From: Pelargonium cotyledonis
Taxonomy: Eukaryota > Streptophyta > Magnoliopsida > Geraniales > Geraniaceae
NCBI GenBank assembly: GCA_036897625.1
Contig: JAYMTA010000980.1
Location: 1-22,637, forward strand
DNA length: 22,637 bases
Direction of reading: 5' to 3'
Positions 12,301 to 22,320 of the stretch are shown here, piece by piece; position 1 is the first letter of the stretch, and each line of letters begins with the position of its first letter. The notes beneath the pieces were generated by a model that did no database searches, had not been told where the DNA came from, and worked only from the letters and a program-made list of their open reading frames with translations. The position numbers and the translations under genes are program-made.

Positions 12301-14248
12301 AGAACAAACCCTCTATCATTTACTAACTGAAAGGTTATCATATGAAGAAGAGCAGAAGTGTGCTAACTGCTGAGAAATTAGCACTCCATAACTAAGCAGC
12401 TTTCGTGCAACTTTAATCTGAGTTTTTTGCCGTCTATAAATCCCTGTTCCTCTTTTTTTGTTGGCCTTTGAAGTAACAACTTATAGACAATATAAGTACT
12501 TTTTAGCACATCAAAACAGTCTCAACCTAGGGTTCCTTTAATATACCATAATTGTTCTCACCTCTGTTACACCACCTTCCGTGTATGTTTGTTTGCTTGG
12601 TTACCTGTCATTGTCATATGATCAATTTAATTGGTTCAATGATTTTACCTATTGTATTTCTATTGGACTTGAACAGTTGCATCCATCAGAGTCTAGAATT
12701 ACGTCCTGCTTTGTCACTTCCAGTATCAATATTATTATCTCTGAAGTAACATTTGGTTAACAACATTTATTAGCTCTCTAACTTGCTACTTACTCTTATG
12801 AAACTTGTGTTCTCTGTACAGTATCTTTTTAGATTTCTATATATTTGCAAACAGTTATTATTATTATTTTTTTAAATACTTTTCAGGTTTCATAATTGCA
12901 TTCAGTTTCAATGCTCACATTTTTATATTTAGTTTCACAAATTCTTATTCATCTTCAACTCTTAACTGAGGGAAATCTGAAATTATATTAGAAGAAAAAA
13001 ATGGGACCTGAGATGTTAGCCTATTATTATTGTTGCTGTTATCTCCCCAACAGAGTTCTTGATTTCTCAGAGTGGTATACATAACCGTGGTATTGTCAAT
13101 GTATTCTTCTGGAACCCTTCTTCGAGTTGAAGAATCATTAAGTTGCTTGTGAATGTATTGATGTATAAGAAACATTATTGATGCAAATAATAATGACCTC
13201 AATAGGTACATTAGCAGCCAAATATGAGAAACTCGGGGGAGAAGTGAAATGGATGGGTAAGCCTGATAAGGTGAGACTATCGCATAATATATTCTTCTTT
13301 ATGATAGTATATAAATTCTACTTTTCCGTACATTGAAGTATAGTTTTGTATATAGGCTTGACATGCATTTCAAAATGAAAAAGGCGAGATATGTTCATAG
13401 ATCAAGTATCTTCAAATGAGATAAGCATGTATTAGGTTGTTTAGCCTCTGTTTATATTGGAAGTTTTCAGGTTTCTTGAAGAGCTACATGTTAAAGTTCT
13501 TTAGTATTTTGTAAGAATTAAAAAAAAAAAGAGTAGTACATTTTGTCACGTAGCTTCTAATCAATACTTGATTGAAATTCAAAAAATATTTCATCATTCT
13601 ATGACATTAAATTGTCCATTTAGGTTCATGGATGCAGAAACTTACCAATTTATAAGGTTGCGACAGTAAGGCAAGTATAGGCTGATGGCAAATTGATCTT
13701 AGAAGAAAAGTCAAATTTTGCTTTTTTGCTTTGTTTTCATCTCCCTACTTGATATTCTAATTAGTATTTAGAATTTAGTTTATCCTGGCTATACACTTAG
13801 AAACCTGGCTTTTGAGATTTTTAGTCCTATAGGATGTGATGGTCACTCTCTGTACACTGGCTACATAAGCGATTTGACATGTGATTCTCGTTTCTAAAGT
13901 GTGTTCCGGCCATTATTGTTATCTTTTATTTGCATTTTTACATTTGCACCACTATATGTAATTTGTAACTTCTCCACTCTACAATTTTATCAGATAATCT
14001 ATAAGTCAGCTATGGCCATGGCTGGTATAGATGCTTCTGAGTCTATAGCTGTGGGTGATTCTCTCCACCATGACATCAAGGGCGCAAATATGTCTGGAAT
14101 CCAGTCAGCATTCATCACTGGAGGAATCCATGCAACTGAACTTGGACTTTCCTCGTATGGAGAAGTTGCGGATCCATCATCTGTACAAGTGCTCGCATCC
14201 AAATTTGATGCTTGCCCATCATACGTGTTACCTGCATTCACCTGGTAG
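9349..14248 (+). CDS. HAD-superfamily class IIA protein (TIGR01459-type), 7 exons
   Basis: This gene encodes a haloacid-dehalogenase-fold protein of 318 aa. Exons: 9349-9456, 9802-9871, 9967-10126, 10882-10963, 11525-11741, 13206-13270, 13994-14248, all GT-AG and in phase. Motif I is WLLDQFGVLHDG, with nucleophile Asp41; the usual second Asp is Phe43. Motif II is VIISNSSRR, with Ser74-Asn75. The class IIA cap lies between motifs II and III. Motif III is GKPDK, with Lys231. Motif IV is AVGDSLHHDIKGA, with Asp256 and Asp261. The protein resembles the plant family represented by Arabidopsis At5g10460 (about 306 aa), related to bacterial TIGR01459 proteins with DxWGV motifs. The substrate is unknown. 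No signal peptide or transit peptide is evident, so a cytosolic location is likely. The start is chosen because the first exon runs straight into the conserved TLNGLRHLAETRR and the ATG has A at -3 and G at +4. Confidence 0.92.
10313..10497. mobile_element. Stowaway-like MITE in HAD intron 3
   Basis: The left end GTCCCTCCGTCCCAATATGA pairs as an imperfect inverted repeat with the right end, whose reverse complement reads CACTACCTCTATCCCAAATG. The element is flanked by TA at 10311-10312 and 10498-10499, the target duplication of Tc1/mariner Stowaway MITEs. The CTCCGTCCCAA terminus is typical of the family. It has no coding capacity. Confidence 0.75.
11742..13205 (+). other. Long HAD intron 5 with repeat fragments
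   Basis: This 1,464-bp intron contains a GC-rich patch at about 11846-11958. The patch is full of CCCGCC and CCCACGGG motifs and contrasts with the AT-rich surroundings, resembling short plant transposon debris. It also contains a 32-bp tandem duplication at 12130-12193. Two open frames (12552-12749 plus, 12945-13211 minus) lie inside, but neither resembles a known protein. Confidence 0.55.
12130..12193. repeat. 32-bp tandem duplication in HAD intron 5
   Basis: Units 12130-12161 and 12162-12193 share AGGAAATAT, CAACA and TAGCCAAACCTT, with a few substitutions. Confidence 0.85.
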
Positions 14249-14507
14249 AATATCATCTTGGTAAGAGGTTACATTTTCCTTTTGCATTTATATGATGTAT
14301 AGGCTCGACATTTTATGGTGTTCGTGGCCTAAACTTGTGTTAACTAAATCTTTTCTCTCTTTTTTTTGTTCCTCAAAAACTATATTGCAATTGAAGCTTG
14401 AGAATTTGCACTGTTACTGAATTTCAGGGCTTCCAAAAGCAAAAATGAATCTCGTCTTGGGAGGCTGTGATGGACTCCTTCGGAGATGTATTTGTCATTT
14501 AAATAAA
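14249..14507 (+). other. HAD gene 3' UTR with an apparent intron and AATAAA
   Basis: Twelve bases after the stop codon is a strong donor (CTTG/GTAAGAGG, intron start 14261). A pyrimidine-containing acceptor (GAATTTCAG) ends at 14427, giving a 167-bp candidate 3' UTR intron. Downstream, AATAAA at 14502-14507 is a plausible polyadenylation signal. Because the junction would lie within 50 bases of the stop, it is not expected to trigger nonsense-mediated decay. Confidence 0.55.
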
Positions 14508-14995
14508 GCGTAAGAGTTTGCAGCAAAGGATGGTTTGGTTCAAACTGCAAAAGTTGATTTCTGTTAAACCTTTACTCACAAAATTTTATATTGGTTTCTT
14601 AAATTTTGCCAGTGAATCATTCATTTCTTTCTCAATTTTATATTGGTTTCATTTACTCACACCAGAGGTGAATTCTATTGCGATGCACTGGCTTTCTCTT
14701 GACATATGTTATTCTTCTTCATTTATTTATTTTTATCATTGAGCGAAGGTTCGAAATGAAATCAACTACTTGTCCTAACGAGTGTTCGTTTCTTCTTTCA
14801 TAAAAGATGATTTGAGTACAAAGTGAGAGGAATAAAAGTTCGAGTGCGACTAAGTGAATCTCGGCTCTAGATCTACCAAATTTGTTGGACGACATAAGGA
14901 AAAAAAAAAAAAAACTATTTCCCGCCAAAACGAGGGTAAAAAATCCTGGCCGAAATTACTGGGTTTTGTCAAAAAGATGCTTCTTTCTCAAACTT
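14508..14995. other. Intergenic spacer between HAD gene and UTP7
   Basis: AT-rich, with a direct repeat of AATTTTATATTGGTTTC near 14582 and 14635 and an A run near 14899-14914. No gene is supportable. The small frames at 14518-14742 (plus) and 14719-14928 (minus) lack recognisable features. Confidence 0.5.
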
Positions 14996-15352
14996 TGGGC
15001 TTGTGTCAGTGAGTTTAGTTTTGGGCTTTTGTAGTGTGGAGGTAAGAATTATTTTAAAAGATGAAGTTGGGCCTTGTGACACTGCAAAAAGCCCACTTGA
15101 ATCCCATGAAAGAAAATGAATCAAATTAAACCTAGCACCATCTTCTTCTCTGCTAGTGCCGCCAAAGGGTCCACAACACCATCAGGTAAGATTTTTTTTT
15201 AATTTTTTTGCTGACTTGTTGGGGTAAGTTTGAAGAAAATTACACGACCGCCCCGACCGATCCGGTGGCCCGATGATGTGACCGGTTCGATTTCCGGGTC
15301 GGTTTTTTAAAACATAGATTTACAATATAGAATATTGATCCGCTTAAACCCT
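14996..15352 (+). promoter_or_regulatory. UTP7 promoter region: four site II elements and a telo-box-like motif
   Basis: Site II motifs (TGGGCY) occur at 14996-15001, 15022-15027 and 15068-15073, with one inverted (AGCCCA) at 15090-15095: four within 100 bases. AAACCCT, a partial telo-box, is at 15346-15352. This combination is typical of plant ribosome-biogenesis genes and fits the encoded UTP7. A GC-rich CCGGTTCGATTTCCGG-type fragment at about 15283-15300 followed by TTTTTTAAAACA resembles common plant repeat debris inserted between the site II cluster and the second leader exon. Confidence 0.6.
15131..15185 (+). other. Candidate first 5' UTR exon of UTP7
   Basis: A pyrimidine-rich leader-like segment lies 35-90 bases after the site II cluster. 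It ends with a strong donor, ACACCATCAG/GTAAGA, at 15185/15186. It contains no ATG. Whether it is used instead of, or together with, the later leader exon cannot be decided from sequence. Confidence 0.4.
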
Positions 15353-15524
15353 GAACGTTTCTTCGTGGTTTTTCTCTGCCGCCACTCCAATTCCAACTCA
15401 GGTTCTCCATCTTCTTCCTAAGCTAGGCACTCAGTTCCTCGGTCTTCTCCGTTTGCTAGATTTTGAATCTACCAGTCGCAGTCGCAGTCGCAGTCGCGTA
15501 CGGAGTCGGGAGCAGATTCATCAG
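15353..15524 (+). other. Candidate second 5' UTR exon of UTP7 with CAGTCG repeats
   Basis: A C/T-rich, ATG-free segment ends in donor TCATCAG/GTACCA (15524/15525). It contains four tandem CAGTCG hexamers at 15473-15496. Acceptors that could join it to the first coding exon end near 15734, 15741 and 15768. Confidence 0.45.
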
Positions 15525-15847
15525 GTACCAAATTGGAGTACTGGTGCTTCTTAGGTTTTTACATTTTGTATATACCATCTAAAAACTATATTATATGTTC
15601 ATCGTTAATTTTGAAATATTCATATCATCTAATTGCATTGCCTTCACGTAACCCACACTGTGAAGTTTTTGTTCTAAGAATGGTTAATTTCAATTTCAGT
15701 GCAAATATGTTGTAAATATGATAATTTTACCCAGATTTCAGCTCTAATTTATATCATCTTATGGAACCAGATTTCAAACTTGAACCGTTAGAAGCCAAGT
15801 CTCTGCTTTTGTCAACACTACACTACTACTACACACAGTTCAACGGC

Positions 15848-18800
15848 ATGACAGCTGTGGTGGTGCCGGCTGAGTCTCAGGACCCAATTCAGCGGAGGGA
15901 CGATGTAAAGCTCTTCGATGGAGAGAAGGTTTTGTTTCTATTTCTATTTTATACCTACATTTGCTGTTATGTAAACTGTGACCTATCTCATGCTAACCAC
16001 TTTTCAGGAAGCGGCTGATGAGTTTGATATGAAAGTAAAGAAATATTTTAGAGGAGAAGGTGCAAATTTGGAGGTATGATTCTGTCCACTGAAGAGATTT
16101 AGTATCATTTGATTTTTTTTTTTTTCAGAAGGATTTCAACTCACCACAAATTCTTTGAATCTGCAGGTGTTAAAAGATAAAAAGTTGAAAGGCCAACTTG
16201 CCGCCAAAGAGGAATTATATGGAAGATCTGCGAAGGCCGCTGCCAAGGCTGAAAAGGTTTGTTCTTTAATTTTTTGCTCTTAATTTGTGAGTAACATTTT
16301 CGATGGCATCTGCCTTGGAAAGGGCTGGGAGACTTCTCTTCTGTCTGAGCAACTTTTTTTATTTGATGGAATGGGATATTTTCACAGATGTTGGGTTCTG
16401 CTGTATTCAAATGTTTAATTTAATAAAAAGTTGGAATCAAATACCATATCTATGTGATTTGAGTATGTTGTCTGTCTTTTTATCCAGTGGCTTATGCCCA
16501 GTGAGGGAGGATATTTGGAAGCTGAAGGTATTGAAAAGACTTGGAGGATAAGGCAGGAAACAATTGCTCGTGAAGTAGACATCTCTAGCTCAAGAAATCA
16601 ATATGATATAGTCTTGCCAGGTTGGTATCAGACAGCTCAAGTTCAAGAAATCAGTATCTTTGTTTCTTCACTACAATTCTCCACTTGAAAGCGTTTTCTC
16701 ATCTACTTTTTATTGGTATGTGCAGAACTTGGACCATACACTTTGGATTATACCTCTAGTGGTCGGCATATGGTGGTTGGTGGACGCAAGGGCCATCTGG
16801 GTGTCATGGACATGAAGAACATGAGCCTTATTAAAGAGATGCAGGTATGCCCTTGCCCTCTAAATTTTATCCAGCAGTTCCTAGAGATGGGCTGAATTTA
16901 AGATGGAAACGGAATTTCAGAAATAGTCTTTGGATTATGCTAATTTTGTCTTAAAAGGTTTTGTCCTTAATGATTTGATTAATTCTCCAATATATGAGAA
17001 TGCCCATCAAAATGATAGCTGGTCACACACTTGGTGTAGTTTTATATGGAAAAACTTTTCGTGATAACACTGTTAGATTTGAATGATGTTTAGAAAGAAA
17101 AAAAATGACTGGACAATCTTGTTTAGTTTCCATGAGACAACTAGTTGTTAGGCTTGTTATTTGTAGGGATCCTTAAAACCGTGGATGACCGAGAACTATA
17201 AGAAACCGTGCAGTTCGGTTCGCAAAATCCAGTCAGCCGGTTGCAGTTTTAACTGCGGCTTACAAGCTTTAAAGCAGAAGCTCAACTTTGATGCTTAGAC
17301 CAATGTTTTAAAAAGCATGAGGCACTAGGGTCTACTAGAGCTTAGGCGCGAGGCGCGGGCTTCAATGTTGTAATATAAACAAAAATATTACCAAAATATG
17401 TTAATTAAAGTTCAAAATATGTAAATAATTATTGATAAGATATAACTAAAAGCCATCATCATAATCTAATATGTAAATAATTATTGAAAAAACATATCTC
17501 TGGTTTGCTGCTAGTTCTCTGATTGTATTATTATTGAAAAAATATAAGTTGGTAACAATATTTACAAGTATTTATAAGCACTTGTAAATATTTATGTTAA
17601 CCATAAAAATATTTAGAAGTATTTTAAAGTAAATATTACTGGAAGTTCTTCCATCTTTCTCATGTTTGTTGATTCTGGTGTTTATTTGGTAATCTAGATT
17701 TTGATTGGAAAATTAGGTTGATACCTTGTTGATCTTATCAGGTTAAAGAAACAGTGCGCGATGTGGTCTTCTTGCACAATGAGCTGTTTTTTGCTGCAGC
17801 CCAGAAAAAGTACAGTCCTTGTTTCTGAACTTTACCTATCTAGTTTCATGCTGAACTAATTGAAGTATGAGTCTTAAAATGCTATAGTATCCTGTAGATT
17901 TTCTTGTGATTGCAAGAACATGTAGTTCAATCTCATATTAAATCATTTACAAAGTGGGTATTTATTGGTACTTTCGAACTACTACCTCCATTTCATAATA
18001 AGTGGCATTTTAAAGTTTTTTACATAGATGAAAAAGTCATGTAAAATGACTTATTTAAACTTACATAGTTGTATTGCACTCATTAATTACTTCTAGTATT
18101 AGTGGTTTATATTGTACTTGAGAACATAAAAGGGGCATAATTAGAAAATCAAGTTCAATTTTTGCTCTCTAAAAAGACACTTAATTTGAAACGGAGGTTG
18201 TATATAATTTTATTTCATGACCAGACACCAATCATGGTATACTCCGAATCTCTGATCAATGCATTTGCTTGTTTTCCTATAGCTTTTTCTAATAATGTTT
18301 TAGAACTTTTTTGTTCCTAATGAACTTGAAGGTGAATCTCATATTTTCTGTATTCTTAGTACAATATCTATTTGCATTTGTAAAAAAAAGTGTTCCATAA
18401 ATCATAGGTATGATTAATTTTTATGTCGAACACTTATGTATTTTTATCTTCCTCATCTATCTAACCCTCTTGATCATGACAGGTACCCATATATCTATAA
18501 CCGAGATGGTACAGAACTCCATTGTTTAAAGGTCAGGAACCGCAAGTTAGATGAATCATATTCTTATATTTACATCTACTTTGCTACTTATTTATCCATA
18601 GAATCAAGAATGAAGGAAATAGAATGAAGGAAATAAATTAAGAACCAGTTTAAACATTTATTATCCTTGGATCTATCTATAAAGCAAAGCTGGGCCAATG
18701 GCTTATGTGGCTGAAGTCATTCCAGTAGTTTTATATGTCTGCTCAATCTAATTAATTCTTACAATTGATGTGTGCAACTGTGGACAGTACATCTGTGAAC

Positions 18801-21051
18801 ACGTGTACTCTTAGGAGGCTGACGTGTCAATACCGGGTACTTATACTTGTTGGGTATTTCTGGGCATGTATTAAGTACTCACCCAAAATAAGTGAATATT
18901 ATTGATTATTTGGTTACTTTTCAGGTACTTTTTTGGTACTGTCCCAATAAATCCGGGTTCCACTGGGGTACTTCAATTATTTTTTTGTTGCAATAAGTAC
19001 ATGTTATTAATAAGAGAAAATAAGTATTCAAATTTCTGCAATAAAAAAATATAAAAGAGTTGTATTTAGTTTATAATAGGGCAATTTTGTGATTATGCCC
19101 CCTTACTCTTATCCTATATAAAATATTTGTGTTTCATCTTCTTAACACTAAGTTGTAGGTACAGTTACCAAACCATGAACAGTTTTCACTGGGTAACCAT
19201 CTCTTGTTAGAAGTACTAGTAGTTAATAGCATTTTAATTCAATATTTTTGGTACTCAATTTGTGAGAAATGTTGCTTTCGATGCTTGTGGCGCATCAATA
19301 CTTTAGTATGTTATTGCAAATTGCAAATGCATTGTTTTTAATTTGTAGTCATTACTGACGATTTAAATGGAGTTAACTTGTTTTTTTTATTTAAATTTTA
19401 ATACTATAAATAATATTTAATGATTTATAATTAATTACTATCTTCGTATCCACACTAGGCTTTCTGATATATAGTCCCACCGTACCGATTACTTATATTA
19501 TTACTTTACTTGAGCTTCTTAGTAGTGCATAGATACATAGCTGCTGGTAGATACTACCGATTCCTTTTCTCCTGTCAGGTTGTCATTTGTTTTTATTCTT
19601 TGAGAAACGTTAGGATTTCTCATGCCTTTTAAAGCTGTGATATTGGGTTAAAGGGCTGCTTCTGCATTTATCTTACGGATCATGCTGGCAAGCATGGGTG
19701 CATTGTCGTGGGATAGTAATACAAACTTATAATTATAAGCATGGGTCTCTTGGAAACATGGTTAATTTCTGTCTGCTAATGTGGGATGAAGTGAAATGTA
19801 GTATGGTTTAACTGGTGTTTCCCTTTTTTGCTTGAGACTAATAGAATTGAGTTCTTCACATTTCTATTTTGCAGTGGCTATGTTAAGTATTATGAGATGA
19901 ATATATTAAAGCATAGGCAGACTAAACATGCTTTATTATATCACTCGGTGACTTGTACCTGTAATCTGTTTAATTCTTTATTAAGTAATAATGCATCAAT
20001 ATGGAACATTGTGAATTCTGTGTTGCAGGAACATGGTCCAGTGTTAAAGCTTCAGTTCCTAAAAAATCACTTTCTCTTGGCATCAATAAACAAATCTGGA
20101 CAGCTCCATTATCAAGATGTCACAATGGGAGAGATGGTGGCCAATTATCGGACTGGTTTAGGCCGTTCTGATGTAATGCAGGTGAATCCTTTTAATGGTG
20201 TCGTTGCATTGGGTCATTCAGGCGGTATAGTAACCATGTGGAAGCCGACCAGTGCTGCTCCACTAGTCAAGATGTTGTGTCACCGTGGTCCTGTATCAGC
20301 ATTGGCATTCCACCCAAATGGCCATCTCATGGCTACCGCTGGAAAGGACAGGAAAATTAAGCTCTGGGATTTGAGGAAATTTGAGGTTCTCCAAACCCTT
20401 CATGGCCATGCAAAGACCCTGGATTTCAGTCAAAAAGGTCTGCTTGCTTGTGGAACTGGATCGTTTGTGCAGGTTCTAGGAGATTTCTCTGGGACTCGGA
20501 ATTATAGCAAATATATGAGTCACTCAATCGTAAAGGGTTATCAGACAAATAAGGTGCTATTCCGACCATACGAAGATGTTCTTGGCATAAGTCATTCAAT
20601 GGGTTGGGCGTCTATACTTATTCCAGGCTCTGGAGAACCCAACTTTGACTCTTGGGTGGCAAACCCATTTGAAACGTCTAAACAGCGGAGAGAGAAGGAA
20701 GTGCATTCTCTTCTTGACAAGCTCCCGCCTGAGACAATTATGCTGGACCCCTCGAAGATTGGTACAGTGAAGCCTCCAAAGAAGAAAGAGAAGCCTGCAA
20801 AGCAGGAGTTGGAAGCTGAGAAGGAGGCTGCTATTGCTGCTGTCAAGGACATTACCATGAAAAAGAAAACAAAGGGAAGGAACAAACCGAGCAAGAGGAC
20901 AAAGAAGAAACAGGAGGCTATTTTCAAAGCGAAGAGGCCTTATCTGGAGCAACAGATGGATGGAGATGGATTGTCTAGAAAGAGGCAGAAAATAAGTGAG
21001 GAAACTCAACAGCCCAAATCGTTAGAACGGTTTGCTCGCAAGAAGACATGA
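15848..21051 (+). CDS. UTP7: UTP7/WDR46 U3 snoRNP-associated WD40 protein, 8 coding exons
   Basis: This is a nucleolar component of the small-subunit processome, required in other eukaryotes for early pre-18S rRNA cleavages. Exons: 15848-15928, 16008-16073, 16167-16256, 16488-16620, 16726-16844, 17742-17809, 18483-18531, 20029-21051, all GT-AG and in phase, about 542 aa. The conserved N-terminal segment (about 39-83) includes KYFRGEGANLEVLKDKKLKG and AAKAEKWLMP. A WD40 propeller spans about 124-345 (GRKGHLGVMD, VKETVRDVVFLHNELFFAAA, RDGTELHCLK, AFHPNGHLMATAGKDRKIKL, then WD at 315-316). The BING4CT domain (about 348-426) contains KGYQTNKVLFRPYEDVLG, SHSMGWASILIPGSGEPNFD and WVANPFETSKQRREKEV. 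The last 90 residues are Lys/Arg-rich (KKKTKGRNKPSKRTKKKQE), consistent with nucleolar targeting. An in-frame ATG at 15761 would add 29 residues. I prefer 15848 because it has G at -3 and the extension looks like leader sequence. Arabidopsis At3g10530 is the likely counterpart. Confidence 0.93.
16845..17741 (+). other. UTP7 intron 5 with repeat debris
   Basis: This 897-bp intron holds a GC-richer patch at about 17166-17360. Motifs there (AACCGTGCAGTTCGGTT, CAATGTTTTAAAAAGC and GGCGCGAGGCGCGGG) resemble common dispersed repeats in plant genomes. No coding sequence is visible. Confidence 0.45.
17982..18200. mobile_element. Stowaway MITE in UTP7 intron 6
   Basis: The left terminus CTACCTCCATTTCATAATAA and the right terminus, whose reverse complement is CAACCTCCGTTTCAAATTAA, form inverted repeats that continue as GTGGC/GTGTC. 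TA dinucleotides flank the element at 17980-17981 and 18201-18202. The 219-bp length, the CTCCGTTTCA terminus and the TA duplication are diagnostic of Stowaway MITEs. Confidence 0.9.
18532..20028 (+). other. Long UTP7 intron 7
   Basis: This 1,497-bp intron is AT-rich. A patch around 18790-18975 contains repeated GGTACTT-like words (near 18835, 18925, 18933 and 18967), reminiscent of transposon debris but not classifiable. The last 201 bases before the acceptor are open in the frame of the next exon, so an intron-retaining transcript would read through from an ATG at 19828. Confidence 0.5.
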
Positions 21052-21380
21052 AATGGTGCTTGTTGACACCATTTCTGTAGCATTTGTATTTCTTTTTTAA
21101 GTTCATTTTTACCAATTTTGTTTTCACCTACATCAATGTATAATAGATTTTTGTTGTCACTTGAAGTGAGATTATTAGATTCTGAAACAGTTTACTGTTT
21201 ACTTATTAGAATCTGTTTGGCTGTTAAAACAAGAACACATGCCTGCAGAAATGTGCTTTAAGCTCAAATTTTAAGGTGCTTTTCATTGGTGTTTTTGCAC
21301 GAGGATTAATGGCCAAGGTGGCTTCTCTTCTCAACAGGTCAAGTTTCCTGAAACATTTTTAACTTTTTGGATCCCGACCC
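21052..21380 (+). other. UTP7 3' UTR and downstream spacer
   Basis: T-rich sequence with AATGTATAATAGA near 21135 is a plausible polyadenylation region. No further gene is evident. An ATG at 21309 opens a nine-codon stretch before a GT (21338), but nothing downstream supports it as a first exon. Confidence 0.5.
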
Positions 21381-22320
21381 TCTTAGATATGCTTATTATA
21401 CATATCTATTCTAAAAATTAGAATCTCTTATATATGCTTATTATACATATCTATCTTAAAAATTAAAATGTGACTTTTACCACTACTGAACCATGCCACA
21501 TTTTTACTCCTCTAATTTTTTATTTATTTTTTCGTTTAAGGGTTTAAAAAGACCAAATTACTCTCAAACTTAAAAAAAAAAAAAATGAACACCAAACAAA
21601 TCCTTAAGCTTTAAATATTAAAAAAAATTAAAAAGAAATAGAGGCACAACCTCTTTCTTCTCCGGCGAGCCTTCACCGGAGCTCCGGTGGTGCTCGGCCA
21701 CCTCTGCAACCGGCGGCACGGACTGGGTTCGACGGCGGCGGCCTCCTTGGTCGCTCCAAGCTCTGGCAACGTTGATGGTGGCGTATGTCCAAGCTCCGGC
21801 GACAGCTTGAGCTCCGCGCTCGTCCTCCGGCAGCGGCTGGAATCAAAGGCTGGAATCGTTGCAGAGGCCACGGGAGCCAAGGAGGCGAGGCGAGGCTGGT
21901 CTGTTCCTTCGAGATCTGGTTTCAGGTCGGATCTGTTCTGGCCAGATCTGATTTTTGCTCTCTGAGCTATGTCCAAGAGAGAGAGAGAGAGAGAGTTTGA
22001 GGGTAAAATGGTAATTTCACATACAAACTCACTGGAAAATGTTAAAACTCATTTTCCGGTGAAACTATGAGTTTTCCGGCAAAGATGATGAACATGTTCT
22101 TGATGAAAAAGAAGGGTAAACAGTGAAGGGCAATTTCGAAATTTCAAAAAAAAATTGGTCATGTGCTAGACACATGACTGAAATTTTGGAATATTCTGTT
22201 AACTTTGACGGAAAAATTGAACGGAACATTAAATGACATAATTCAGGAGTGGTAAAAATTACACTCTAATCTTTAAGATAAATACGTGTATTAAACATAT
22301 ATAAGAGAGGATATATGTGT
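21381..22320. mobile_element. TIR element with GC-rich interior, possibly a Pack-MULE-like element
   Basis: The sequence at about 21426-21515 (CTCTTATATATGCTTATTAT through TTTTACCACTACTGAACCAT) recurs inverted at about 22220-22310. There the reverse complement reads CTCTTATATATGTTTAATAC through TTTTTACCACTCCTGAATTA, making diverged terminal inverted repeats of about 90 bp. The left end is preceded by a second copy of its outer 40 bp (unit starts 21381 and 21426, period 45). Between the TIRs is a strikingly GC-rich block (about 21658-21960), then a GA microsatellite (21976-21995) and AT-rich DNA. The block has open frames on both strands (up to 121 codons on minus) but no family I recognise. 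Long TIRs around a GC-rich insert suggest a Mutator-type element carrying captured sequence. No target-site duplication could be confirmed, so other non-autonomous DNA transposons remain possible. Confidence 0.5.
21976..21995. repeat. GA dinucleotide microsatellite
   Basis: About nine AG/GA units in a row, at the edge of the GC-rich block. Confidence 0.9.

Noticed and set aside
20592-21009. Two long minus-strand open frames
   Set aside because: They are antisense to the Lys/Arg-rich C-terminus of UTP7, where purine-rich codons produce stop-poor opposite strands.
21309-21337. Possible first exon (MAKVASLLN then GT)
   Set aside because: Only nine codons, with no downstream exon before the TIR element or the window end.
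21611-21976. 121-codon minus-strand open frame in the GC-rich block
   Set aside because: Frames are open on both strands because of composition. The C-terminus is a basic and then hydrophobic artefact, and no family is recognised, so it is treated as element interior rather than a gene.
22084-22175. C/D box snoRNA-like spacing (ATGATGA ... CTGA)
   Set aside because: No terminal stem, no D'/C' pair, and it lies inside the right part of a transposable element.
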